A stretch of 64,000 bases of DNA. Origin: Methylobacterium brachythecii. GTDB taxonomy: Bacteria; Pseudomonadota; Alphaproteobacteria; Rhizobiales; Beijerinckiaceae. The stretch covers positions 310,001-374,000 of the forward strand of contig NZ_JACIDN010000003.1 of the NCBI RefSeq assembly GCF_014196345.1, in the 5' to 3' direction. Below, in pieces: positions 45,701 through 53,836 of this stretch. Below the pieces are notes generated by a model. It searched no databases. It was not told the origin of the DNA and saw nothing but the letters and a program-made list of their open reading frames with translations. How positions within the stretch are numbered: the first letter of the stretch is position 1; each line of letters begins with the position of its first letter. Position numbers and translations under genes: made by a program.

Positions 45701-47619
45701 GCGTGGCGACCGGCGGCAACATCTCCTACCAGACCAATGCCGGCGCCAACGGCTATTACTACGTTGCCCGCGACCCGCTCGCCGGCGCGCTTCCGCAGGG
45801 CGCCACCGCGTTCCTCGACGGCACCAATCGTGGGTCACGGACCGTCGATGCGCCGCTCGGCGCAGGCGCGCTGACCAATGTCGATGCGCGCATCGGGCGC
45901 GTCGTCGTCGCGACGGCACAGCCCACCGCGTCGGGCCTGGCGGCGGTGCTCGCCTCGGCCGGCGACAGCGCGCTGTCGGCCAACATCCCCTACACCGTGA
46001 CTGCGACCGGCGGCGTCCCGACCTTCGCCAGCGGATTGCCGACCTTCATCGAGGCGCTCGGAACCGCCGGCTTCACGGTCGATCGCTCGCTGATCTCAAA
46101 CGGCTCGCTCCAGCTTGCCGGAGCCGGATCCGGCGCGGGCACGACGACATCGGCAGGTCCCGTGGCCATCTCGGCGGGCCAGACCGTCCAGAGCCAGACC
46201 GGCGACGTCGTCATCGCGACCTCGCAATTCACGAACAACGCCGGTGCGACCGGAGTCCAGGCCGGCGGACGCTACCTCATTTACAGCCAGGACTACGCCA
46301 ACGATCAGCGCGGCGGCCTGGCAGGCGGGAACCTGTACAACCGCAGCTTCGCAGCGAACGGCCCCGGCACCGTCACCCAAACCGGAAGCCAGTTCGTCTA
46401 TACCCGCCAGCCGATCCTGACCGTGACTGCAACGGACGCGACGCGCACCTACGGGCCGACGGCACTCGGCTTTACGCGCTCCGTCACCGGCCTCGTCAAC
46501 GGCGACACCGCCGCCCAGGCCTTCACCGGCCAATCGGCCGTCGCGGACACGACGAGCCCCCTGTCGGGCGTCGGGACGTATGCCAACGGTGCCCAGGTGA
46601 CCCAGGGCACGCTCGCCTCGTCGATCGGCTACGCCTTCGCCTTCGTCAACGCGCCGGTCACCATCACTCCGGCGGCGCTCACGATCCAGGCCAACAACGC
46701 GTTCAAGCCCGTTGGGACGACGCTGACCTTCGCTGGAACCGAGTTCACCACGACCGGCCTCGTCAACGGCGACACCGTGACCGGCGTCACTCTGACGAGC
46801 ACCGGCGCTCCGGCGGCGGCCGCACCCGGCATCTACGCGATCCTCGCGAGCAACGCACAGGGCACTGGCGTGGCGGCGAACTATGCGATCACCTACCTCC
46901 CCGGCACCCTGGCCGTTCAGAACACGACGATCGACCCGCTGACCGTGGCGGTCGCGCTCCCGACCCTCGACAGGCAGTACCCGCCGCCGTTCTCACCCGT
47001 CGTGGACACACCCGACGTCATCGTGGTTGCCGGCGAAAGCGAGGTCTTCACCGGTCACGACGTCAGCGTCGGGAGCGGGATCGGCCGGACGAGCACGACC
47101 CAGCCGCTCTCTCTCGGCGGCGGCCAGCCCCTGCAGCCTCGCCAGGAGGCTTCGGTCGACGATCTCGACGCCCTCGGCCGCGAACTCGATGCAGCCGTGG
47201 CCGCATGCGAGCAGCGTGATCCGCGCCGCGTGAAGGTCTATACCGACTGCGTCGCGCGCGCGCTGGAAACCTACGCCGATGCTCTCGAAGCCAGGATCGC
47301 GCAGCTGCCGCCGGCGTTCCGTAACATCCCGGCTGCGGTCCGCATCCCGGCGATCCTGCGAGATACGGGCGCGCGCTCGGCGCCGCTCCGTAGCGTCCCG
47401 GACGTCATCCGGGCCGCGGCGCGGAAGGTTCGGGCGTCGCGTACGGTGGCTCAGGCTCGCAGCGTCGTCCGCGCTGCGGTGACGGTGGTCCGCAAGGCGA
47501 TCGGCCTGATCCGCGCCGACGAGCCCGCGGTGGCGGCCCGACAGGTGAGGCAGGGCAATGCAGTTGCCGGTGCTCTTCAGATGGTTGAGAACCGACTCGC
47601 CAAGGCGACGGGGCTCTGA
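42745..47619 (+). CDS. Two-partner secretion exoprotein with GLUG and MBG domains
   Basis: Secreted filamentous protein of 1624 residues. The N-terminal signal (to about residue 46) is followed by the TPS recognition domain, including NWQGFSIGQGARVDINQPSS and the diagnostic NPNGI motif (130-134). Gly/Thr/Asn-rich beta-helix sequence continues; about 625-880 holds a series of GLUG-type repeats (TGGLIG, GGLVG, YATGAVSGG). Two MBG-type domains lie at about 1220-1395. The last 150 residues are helical and contain the only two cysteines, Cys1488 and Cys1502. Likely a surface adhesin or fibre; the ligand is unknown. Confidence 0.9.
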   Translation: MTSQPILMQTAGETPNRRVAGRFLRRSLSLLLAGTALSSPTLPGAAELPRGGSVTYGTVGITQPSANQLTIQQSSQTAIVNWQGFSIGQGARVDINQPSSSSAILNRVTGSTPSTIAGQLNANGQVYLVNPNGIAITPTGTVQAGAFVGSSLDIADEDFKAGRRVFRGHGRSATVSNAGTIDIARGGYAALLGGQVDNSGTINVPLGRVGLGAGEQATLDLSGDGFLQVAIPSHDDGTGKALINHSGRISAAGGRVVIQAATARDAARNAINLSGVVEARTVSGHSGAIVLGGGEGGKVTVTGRLDASARAPRARTARAARGGQGGDITVTGQDIRLAGAQIKADGTTGGGRIRIGGDYQGGGTLQRAATTTVDAATTISADAGRTGNGGNVVLWSDQMTSFTGRISARGGTESGNGGNAEVSGKALLAYDGTADLTAAKGSFGTLLLDPYNVTISNGADANQTGFAATGNDSVINATTLSNALATANVTVTTGGAGSAGTQAGDITVAAPVAWSAPTILTLQAFHSIAVNSDLQVNGAGGLAFVTNNGGAGGTLTFGNGGRATYATSGGAGITGQSLSINGQAYGLIYSMAGLQNMAGNLAGNYALAQSLNGTGTAFTPIGDTTTAFTGQFNGLGQTVTNLTINTPARDSTGLFGAATGATIGNINLVAANVTGGDNTGALVGLATNSAIYGTTVSGSVTGGDTTGGLVGGLVGTSTTTVGGSTVIGSSSAATVVGTVNTGGLIGAVDAASVTGSSATGAVRGGDFTGGLIGNAQSTNISTSYATGAVSGGDLVGGLIGGLGGEGVNAAQATTLTLSYANGAVTGPGRVGGLVGLVSNNSTIANTYATGLTRGGTAAGGLIGEINSIPGTSAAPIAVGTSYATGLVTGGGTLGGLVGTSVVGSAQTVTNSYWDTQTTGQTTSAFGTGQTTAQLQGALPAGFSDAIWGTQANAYAFLNWRFPTGVLAVSGFARDAAANPIAGEAVRVATGGNISYQTNAGANGYYYVARDPLAGALPQGATAFLDGTNRGSRTVDAPLGAGALTNVDARIGRVVVATAQPTASGLAAVLASAGDSALSANIPYTVTATGGVPTFASGLPTFIEALGTAGFTVDRSLISNGSLQLAGAGSGAGTTTSAGPVAISAGQTVQSQTGDVVIATSQFTNNAGATGVQAGGRYLIYSQDYANDQRGGLAGGNLYNRSFAANGPGTVTQTGSQFVYTRQPILTVTATDATRTYGPTALGFTRSVTGLVNGDTAAQAFTGQSAVADTTSPLSGVGTYANGAQVTQGTLASSIGYAFAFVNAPVTITPAALTIQANNAFKPVGTTLTFAGTEFTTTGLVNGDTVTGVTLTSTGAPAAAAPGIYAILASNAQGTGVAANYAITYLPGTLAVQNTTIDPLTVAVALPTLDRQYPPPFSPVVDTPDVIVVAGESEVFTGHDVSVGSGIGRTSTTQPLSLGGGQPLQPRQEASVDDLDALGRELDAAVAACEQRDPRRVKVYTDCVARALETYADALEARIAQLPPAFRNIPAAVRIPAILRDTGARSAPLRSVPDVIRAAARKVRASRTVAQARSVVRAAVTVVRKAIGLIRADEPAVAARQVRQGNAVAGALQMVENRLAKATGL

Positions 47620-47695
47620 ACCCTCGACGGGTCTGAGGGGCGAACGGGCGGCTCCCAGCGGGTCGCCTCGTTCGCGCATTCGCGACCTTCGTCAG

Positions 47696-49651
47696 ATGCG
47701 ATCGGCCGCATCGGTGGCGTTTTTCGCCATGCTGATCGCGGTGTCGTTTGCGGGATCCGTGCGCGCGGAGACGCGGATCGCCCTCGTCATCGGCAATACC
47801 GCCTACCGCGGCCTCACGGCGCTGATCAACCCGAGTAACGACGCCCACGACATCGCGGCCGCACTGAAGGCGCGCGACTTCGAGGTCGTGGAAGGCACCG
47901 ACCTCGACAAGGAGGGTATGAACCGGCTGATCTCGGCCTTCGCAGCGAAGGCGCGCACTGCCGACGTGTCGCTCTTCTATTATGCGGGACACGGATTTCA
48001 GGTCGACTATCAGAACTATCTGGTCCCGGTCGACGCCGTGATCCGCTCTCGCGACGACGTCGAGAGCCAGACCATCCGCCTTCAGACCATCACGGCCGGC
48101 CTACAGGGCGGACGCGGCAACCACCTGATCTTTCTCGATGCCTGCCGCAACAATCCGCTCCGGGGCAAGAGCGGCGCCACGGCGGAATCCGAGGCCGTCC
48201 TGCGCGACGGCCTCGCCAAGGTCGAAGACACGGCAGGCTTTCTCTTCGCCTTCGCGACGCGCCAGGATCAGGTTGCCTTCGACGGCGGCGGCCGCAACAG
48301 CCCCTTCGCGCAGGCCTTCCTGAGCCATGTGGCCACCCGTGGACAGGATCTCGGCACCATGATGATCGCCGTGCGCAAGGACGTGATCGCAGCGACCGGT
48401 GGATTCCAGGTTCCCCTCGAAGTCTCCTCGCTCACCCAGCAGATCTTTCTCGTCCCGGGGCGCCCGGAGACGATTTCCCCGGAGACCCAGCTCTGGCAGC
48501 TCGCCGCCTCCAGCCGCGATCCCGCGTTGCTGCGGGCCTATCTCTCTCGCTTCGGCGAAGGTGCTCATGCCGGCGAGGTGAAGGGCATGCTGAAAGTCGC
48601 GTCCAACGACACGTCGATCGGCGTGCCCCGCAGCACTCCGGACGAGCGGCTGAGCGACGATCGGCTCTGGGATTTCGCGCTGCGCTCGCGCTTGAGGCCG
48701 CTGGTGGAGTTCTACATCGCCCGGCGCCCGGACGGGCGCCACGTCGACGAGGCGCAGACGCTGCTGCAGAGCCTGCCCACCGCCGACGACAGGGAGGCCA
48801 AGCCCGAGCTGGTTTGCGAGCGATCGACCACCCATCCCCGCGATGCGACGGCAAGCATGCCGGGCGTCCCCCTGGCGGAATTGGCCGCCAATGCCGAGCC
48901 TGCGATCCAGGCCTGCCGCCAGGCGCGCGCGGCCCATCCGGAGATGCCGCACTTCACCGCTCTCCTGGCACGAGCTCTCGCGGCTGGTGGCCATCGCGAA
49001 GAGGCGGTGTCGCTGTATCGAGAGGCCGCCGAGCGCGGCAACCTGCGCGCGCAAGTGAGCCTCGGCCTTCTTCTCGACACCGGCGACGGCGTGCGCCGTG
49101 ATCCCAAGGCAGCGGTCGCGCTTTATGAGAAGGCCGCCGATGGCGGAAGCCCCGACGGCGCCATCAACCTCGCCGTCGCTCTCATGGAAGGGACCGGCGC
49201 ACCGAAGGACCCCAGGCGCGCGGTCAAGCTCCTGAAGCAGGCGGCCGAGGCGGGCTCAGCCATCGCGACCTACAATCTGGGTGTGCTCTCGCAGGATGGG
49301 ACGATCCCAGAGGCCGGACAGGCGCTCGGCTATTTCGAGAAGGCGACCGAACTCGGTGACCCCCGAGGCTTCGTACCGGCCGCCATCCTGCTCGACGAGG
49401 GCCGCGGCATCCAGAAGGACCCGGTGCGCGCGGCGGAGATGCTGCTGCGCGGCGTCGCATCCGATTCCGGCGATGCCGCGAATCAGATCGTGACGCGCGC
49501 CTCGGCCTGGTCGAAGACCACGATCAAGGCGGTGCAGGAGCGTCTCAAGACCGTCGGCTATTACCGCGGTCCGATCGACGGGATCGGGGGAGCCAAGATG
49601 AAGGCGCCCCTGCAGGAATGGCGTCGCATCGGCAGCGTCGATTTGCATTGA
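47696..49651 (+). CDS. Secreted caspase-like protein with Sel1 repeats and peptidoglycan-binding tail
   Basis: Protein of 651 residues with a signal peptide ending near SVRAE (about residue 25). The caspase p20-like domain (about 26-250) begins RIALVIGNTAYRG and has both expected catalytic residues: His99 in YYAGHGFQV and Cys150 in IFLDACRNNPL. Residues about 440-590 form Sel1-like repeats (AALYEKAADGGSPDG type). The last 45 residues (IKAVQERLKTVGYYRGPIDG) match a peptidoglycan-binding domain. The ATG at 47696 is preferred over the open frame from 47558, which overlaps the exoprotein gene. It lies 76 bases after the exoprotein, so a role in processing it is possible but only inferred. Confidence 0.88.
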   Translation: MRSAASVAFFAMLIAVSFAGSVRAETRIALVIGNTAYRGLTALINPSNDAHDIAAALKARDFEVVEGTDLDKEGMNRLISAFAAKARTADVSLFYYAGHGFQVDYQNYLVPVDAVIRSRDDVESQTIRLQTITAGLQGGRGNHLIFLDACRNNPLRGKSGATAESEAVLRDGLAKVEDTAGFLFAFATRQDQVAFDGGGRNSPFAQAFLSHVATRGQDLGTMMIAVRKDVIAATGGFQVPLEVSSLTQQIFLVPGRPETISPETQLWQLAASSRDPALLRAYLSRFGEGAHAGEVKGMLKVASNDTSIGVPRSTPDERLSDDRLWDFALRSRLRPLVEFYIARRPDGRHVDEAQTLLQSLPTADDREAKPELVCERSTTHPRDATASMPGVPLAELAANAEPAIQACRQARAAHPEMPHFTALLARALAAGGHREEAVSLYREAAERGNLRAQVSLGLLLDTGDGVRRDPKAAVALYEKAADGGSPDGAINLAVALMEGTGAPKDPRRAVKLLKQAAEAGSAIATYNLGVLSQDGTIPEAGQALGYFEKATELGDPRGFVPAAILLDEGRGIQKDPVRAAEMLLRGVASDSGDAANQIVTRASAWSKTTIKAVQERLKTVGYYRGPIDGIGGAKMKAPLQEWRRIGSVDLH

Positions 49652-49705
49652 ACGGCTTTCGGCGGATGGCCGCGACGAGGCCGCCTTTGACTGGGCAGGG
49701 TGGCG

Positions 49706-51043
49706 ATGGCGGAAGAGACAGAACTGACCCTCGACGAAGCGCTCGAGGTGGCCGTGCGCGCGCACCGCGCCGGCGATGACGCGGTCGCCGAGGCGCTGTA
49801 CCAGCGCATCCTCGCGGTTGCGCCCGATCACGGCAGCGCCTTGACCCTCTACGGGCTCTTTCAACACGGCCGCGGCCGGCACCGCGAAGCTTTGGGCCTG
49901 ATGCGGCGCGCCGTGGAGATCGAGCCCGAAGATTCCGGATTGCACTTGAATATCGGGAACGTCCTGTTCGAGATCGACCGGCCCGACCTCGCTGTCCAGG
50001 CCTACGAGGAGGCCATCCGCCTCGATCCCCGCTCCGTCGCCGCACGCAACAATCTCGGCGTCACCCTGCGCGCCGTGAAGCTGCCCGATGCTGCCGAGGC
50101 CGAATATCGGGAAGCGATCGCTATCGACCCCGCCTACCGGGACACCTGGGACAACCTCGGCCGGCTTCTGGCGAGCCGCGGTCGCATCACCGAGGCGATC
50201 GCCTGCCATGCGAAGGCGTTGGAACTCGAGCCCGCCAATGCCGGCACGCGTCGGGTCCTGGTGGCCGCCTACGCTGCCACGGGCGAGAAGACGAAGGCCA
50301 TCGCGATCTTGAGGGATTGGCTGCGCGACGAGCCTGCAAGCCCGGCCGCCAGGCATCTGATGGCGGCGATGTCGGGCGACAACGTTCCCGACCGCGCGAG
50401 CGACCAATACGTCGCGAGCCTGTTCGACGGATTCGCCGGATCGTTCGACCACAAGCTGGCGCGCCTCGACTATCGGGCGCCCGCACTCATCGCCGAGGCC
50501 GTCGCCGCCTCCCATCCGCCTCAGGCCAAGGATCTCGACATATTGGACATCGGATGCGGCACCGGACTGTGCGGCCCCGCATTGCGCCCTTATGCGAGGC
50601 ATCTCGTCGGCATAGACCTGTCGCCCAAGATGCTGGAGCGCGCGGCTCAGCGCAGCTGCTACGACCATTTGGAAACGGCCGAACTCACGGCGTTTCTCCA
50701 GCGTCAGGCGCAGGCCTTCGACCTCGTCGTGTCCGCAGATACGCTGTGTTATTTCGGCCGCCTCGACGCCGTCTTCTCAGCAGCAGCGGCAGCCCTGCGG
50801 CCCGGTGGCCGCTTCATCTTCAGCGTCGAGAAGTCGGCCGACCTCGACGATTTCACGCTGCATGGCCACGGTCGCTACAGCCACAAGCAGGCCTACGTCG
50901 TGCGCGCCTTGGAAGAAGCGGGCCTGCGAACGGACACGCTGCACGACGCAGCCCTTCGGATGGAACGTGGCGCTCCGGTCGAAGGCCTCATCATCGAAGC
51001 GGCCCTGAGCGGAGGTGCGAGGAAATCCTCCTCTACCGGTTGA
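49706..51043 (+). CDS. TPR-repeat methyltransferase
   Basis: Cytoplasmic protein of 445 residues. The N-terminal 215 residues are at least five tetratricopeptide repeats (for example AVQAYEEAIRLDPRSVAARN). The C-terminal part (about 270-430) is a class I SAM-dependent methyltransferase with motif I LDILDIGCGTGLCGPAL, HLVGIDLSPKMLERA and VVSADTLCYFGRLD, followed by AAALRPGGRFIFSVE. The ATG at 49706 is preferred over a GTG two codons earlier because of its spacing from an AGGG. It follows the caspase-like gene by 54 bases. The substrate is unknown. Confidence 0.88.
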   Translation: MAEETELTLDEALEVAVRAHRAGDDAVAEALYQRILAVAPDHGSALTLYGLFQHGRGRHREALGLMRRAVEIEPEDSGLHLNIGNVLFEIDRPDLAVQAYEEAIRLDPRSVAARNNLGVTLRAVKLPDAAEAEYREAIAIDPAYRDTWDNLGRLLASRGRITEAIACHAKALELEPANAGTRRVLVAAYAATGEKTKAIAILRDWLRDEPASPAARHLMAAMSGDNVPDRASDQYVASLFDGFAGSFDHKLARLDYRAPALIAEAVAASHPPQAKDLDILDIGCGTGLCGPALRPYARHLVGIDLSPKMLERAAQRSCYDHLETAELTAFLQRQAQAFDLVVSADTLCYFGRLDAVFSAAAAALRPGGRFIFSVEKSADLDDFTLHGHGRYSHKQAYVVRALEEAGLRTDTLHDAALRMERGAPVEGLIIEAALSGGARKSSSTG

Positions 51044-51181
51044 GCATCAGTCGACCGCCTCCCTCGAGAGACGGCCGGAAAACGGGCGTCTGCGCGGGCC
51101 GCGCAAACCGTCCCGCCCGATCGCCTCAGGCTCGATCCAACCGACCAGATGGCGGGGCCGTGACCGCGAGGCAGAGTGGCA

Positions 51182-51265
51182 TCACTCCGCCAGCATCGCG
51201 ATGCAGGAGAAGGCGCCGGCGATGAGCAGGTTGCCGGCAACGAGGAACGTGATCAAAGTCATCAT
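51182..51265 (-). CDS. Very small membrane peptide, 26-27 residues
   Basis: A strong GGAGG ribosome site is followed after two bases by ATGATG; the second ATG (51262) has better spacing. The product MTLITFLVAGNLLIAGAFSC plus six more residues is one hydrophobic helix ending in AMLAE. It lies alone in a 392-base gap otherwise without genes. No family recognised. A ribosome site this good directly ahead of a purely hydrophobic peptide is the main support; translation needs experimental proof. Confidence 0.45.
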   Translation of the reverse strand: MMTLITFLVAGNLLIAGAFSCIAMLAE

Positions 51266-51435
51266 GACCTCCGAGATAAAGCCAAGCTAAGCTCGACAGT
51301 AAACGCCTGCCTTCGACGTTGGTTGCGATCCCACCCGGCTTGGACGTCTCAGCCGTCGTAAACGACAGATCCGTCTGCTATTCGGGCTCGCTCCACCGCG
51401 ACATGGCTAGGCCTGGGCGCCTGACGGGACCGTGA

Positions 51436-52779
51436 ATGCCGCAGATAGACGGCCGTTCATCTTCGCAAGACCTTGCCGACCTGTTCGGGTCGCACGAAGG
51501 AGACCTTGCGATCGGCGGCATTCCGCTCACGAATCTCGCCGAGCAATTCGGCACGCCTCTCTACGTCTACGACGCGGAGCGGATTCGCGGTGCTTACCGG
51601 CACCTCAGTGAGACCGTCGCCGGCTTGGCCGGCATCTATTATTCCATCAAGGCGAACCCGAACCCGGCCATCGCGCATGTCCTGGTGGAGGAGGGGGCCG
51701 GGCTCGAGATCGCCTCGGCGGCAGAATACATCGCCGCCCGCGCGGCCGGCGCACAGCCCAAGCGGATTCTGTTTGCCGGCCCTGGCAAGCGCCCAGACGA
51801 ACTCGCCTACGTGATCGAGCGCGGGATCGGCGAGATCCATCTGGAGAGCCACGAAGAAATCGCGCGCGTCGCCGCGATCGGGCAGGGGCTCGGCGTCGAG
51901 GTGCCGGTCGCTTTGCGGATCAACCCTTCAGCCACGGCCCAGGGCGGCGCGATGCGGATGGGGGGCAAGCCCTCGCCCTTCGGCTTCGACGAGGAGGGGT
52001 TGGAGGCGGTCATCGACGTGGTCTCGGCACATCCGTCCCTGCGCCTCGCCGGCATCCATCTCTTCGTAGGAACCCAGATCCTCGATGCAGACGTGCTCGC
52101 CGGCCAGTGGGCGCATGGCCTGCGGCTCGCGGTTCGGGCCGCGCAGCATCTCGGGCGGCCGCTGGACACGATCGATCTCGGCGGCGGCCTCGGCATTCCG
52201 TATTTCCAGGGCGAGACCGCTCTCGACCTCCAGCGGCTCGGAGAGCGCATCCAGGATCTCCGAACCTTCGTCCGCAACCAGCCGCTGATCCGTGACGCCG
52301 CCGTGGTCATCGAGCCGGGCCGCTTTCTCGTCGGCCCCGCGGGGCTCTATGCGGGGCAGGTGCTGGCCTCGAAGATCTCACGCGGCACGCGCTTCCTCGT
52401 CATCGACGGCGGCATGCACCATCACCTCGCCGCCTCAGGCAATCTCGGGCAGGTGATCAAGCGGGATTATCCGGTCGTCGCCGCCACGTCGCGTGGCCGC
52501 GAGACTTCGCCTTGCATCGTGGTCGGGCCGCTCTGCACGCCTCTCGACACCCTGGCCCGCCAAGCGATGCTGCCGGACCTGCGCGCGGGTGAACTCGTCG
52601 CGATCCTGCAATCCGGCGCTTATGGCCTCACCGCCAGCCCGATCGGCTTTCTCAGCCATCCGAGCCCAGCGGAGGTGCTGGTGGATGGGGGCCGCATCTC
52701 GCTCATCCGGGCGCGCGGGAGTTTCGAGGCGCCGATCACGCTGCCGGGCGGTGGCGGCCAGGGCAGTCACGTGGGTTGA
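51436..52779 (+). CDS. PLP-dependent decarboxylase (diaminopimelate/ornithine decarboxylase fold)
   Basis: Fold type III pyridoxal-phosphate enzyme of 447 residues in the DAP decarboxylase/alanine racemase-like group. Lys72 in YYSIKANPNP binds the cofactor; the phosphate-binding glycine run is IDLGGGLGIPY; EPGRFLVGPAGLY and GPLCTPLD carry the other active-site segments. The divergence from core LysA matches the group annotated as exosortase-system-associated decarboxylases; I see no exosortase gene in the window, so the substrate stays open. It could be a decarboxylase for an amino-acid building block of a natural product or polysaccharide. Confidence 0.85.
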   Translation: MPQIDGRSSSQDLADLFGSHEGDLAIGGIPLTNLAEQFGTPLYVYDAERIRGAYRHLSETVAGLAGIYYSIKANPNPAIAHVLVEEGAGLEIASAAEYIAARAAGAQPKRILFAGPGKRPDELAYVIERGIGEIHLESHEEIARVAAIGQGLGVEVPVALRINPSATAQGGAMRMGGKPSPFGFDEEGLEAVIDVVSAHPSLRLAGIHLFVGTQILDADVLAGQWAHGLRLAVRAAQHLGRPLDTIDLGGGLGIPYFQGETALDLQRLGERIQDLRTFVRNQPLIRDAAVVIEPGRFLVGPAGLYAGQVLASKISRGTRFLVIDGGMHHHLAASGNLGQVIKRDYPVVAATSRGRETSPCIVVGPLCTPLDTLARQAMLPDLRAGELVAILQSGAYGLTASPIGFLSHPSPAEVLVDGGRISLIRARGSFEAPITLPGGGGQGSHVG

Positions 52780-52827
52780 AGCCGAGGTTTGGTACCATCA
52801 GCCCAAGGGATTCAAGGCGCCTCGTCG

Positions 52828-53697
52828 TCAGCGGAAGAGGTTCGGGGGTACCGCCGGGCTCGCATTGAGCAGAGTGATCGCCACCCGTCGGTTCGGCGCG
52901 ATGTAGGGATTGTCGGGGAAAGCCGGATTGGTGTCGGCGCGTCCCACCACGGAATCGAAGTTGTCGCTGGGAACCCCGGCACCCGACAGGATCTGGCGCA
53001 CGGCGAGCGCACGCCCGGCGGTGAGGTTCCAGGGTTCGACGGCCGGCGCTGAGCCGGGACGGGCAGCGGCCGTATGGCCGGTGATGGACAGGCGGTTGGG
53101 CAGCCGGCGCAGGGTCGGCGCGAGCGCCTCCAGCACGCGACGGGTGCGGTCGTAGGGGTCGACGGAGCCCTCTCGGAACATGGAGCGGCCGTCCTGATCC
53201 ACGAGGGAGACGTTCACACCCTCCTTGGTCGGCTCGATCACGATGTTGCGCGACAGCTCGGCATAGTCAGGCATCTTCTGGAGCGCCTGCCGGAGGCTGG
53301 CTGCGGCGCTCTCGTTGGCCTGCTCGCTGGCAGCCGGGCGATTTGCATCGAGATCGCTGGCGCGGCCCGGGCTGGTCGTCGGGCGCGCTCTGTCCTTCTG
53401 CTCAGCAGAGCCCGTCTCTGGGTCGCGGGGCGTCGCCGACTTGTTGCCTACGCTGTCCAGGGCGGTGCCGTGCAGCATTCCGCCAGCGCCACTGGTCGTA
53501 GGGCTCAAAGACGCCGGCGCGAAGTATTCCGCCAAACCGATCTTCTGCTCCTGCGTCGTCATGCTGATCAGCCACATCAGCAGAAAGAACGCCATCATGG
53601 CGGTCACGAAGTCCGCATAGGCGATCTTCCAGGCCCCGCCATGGTGGGCATGACCGTGCTTTTTGACCTTCTTGACGATGATCGGCTGGATGGCCAC
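52828..53697 (-). CDS. motB: Flagellar stator protein MotB
   Basis: Protein of 289 residues that anchors the proton-driven stator to peptidoglycan. The single membrane helix IAYADFVTAMMAFFLLMWLI carries the essential proton-binding Asp29. A Ser/Pro/Ala-rich plug and linker (about 55-130) leads to an OmpA-type wall-binding domain with RLSITGHTAAARPG and NRRVAITLLN. The GHTAA motif replaces the common GHTD. It is downstream of motA across a hairpin, as in other alphaproteobacteria. Confidence 0.93.
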   Translation of the reverse strand: MAIQPIIVKKVKKHGHAHHGGAWKIAYADFVTAMMAFFLLMWLISMTTQEQKIGLAEYFAPASLSPTTSGAGGMLHGTALDSVGNKSATPRDPETGSAEQKDRARPTTSPGRASDLDANRPAASEQANESAAASLRQALQKMPDYAELSRNIVIEPTKEGVNVSLVDQDGRSMFREGSVDPYDRTRRVLEALAPTLRRLPNRLSITGHTAAARPGSAPAVEPWNLTAGRALAVRQILSGAGVPSDNFDSVVGRADTNPAFPDNPYIAPNRRVAITLLNASPAVPPNLFR

Positions 53698-53798
53698 GGC
53701 CGTCGAGTCCCTGCTGGAGATCGGATCGGATCTCGCGCGCTTTCCGCCGAAGCGGTTACCGGTTCGGCGATCAGAAAGCGCGCAACATCAAAAGTTTG

Positions 53799-53836
53799 GA
53801 GCGTTTTCGGTGATCCGGGGATCACCGAAAACGCTC
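53799..53836. repeat. Perfect 18-base-pair palindrome between motA and motB
   Basis: Arms GAGCGTTTTCGGTGATCC and the exact reverse complement, separated by two bases. The outer end touches the last base of the motA stop codon. The size and symmetry match the intergenic palindromic elements common in Hyphomicrobiales, rather than a standard terminator; it may nevertheless moderate readthrough into motB. Confidence 0.8.
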
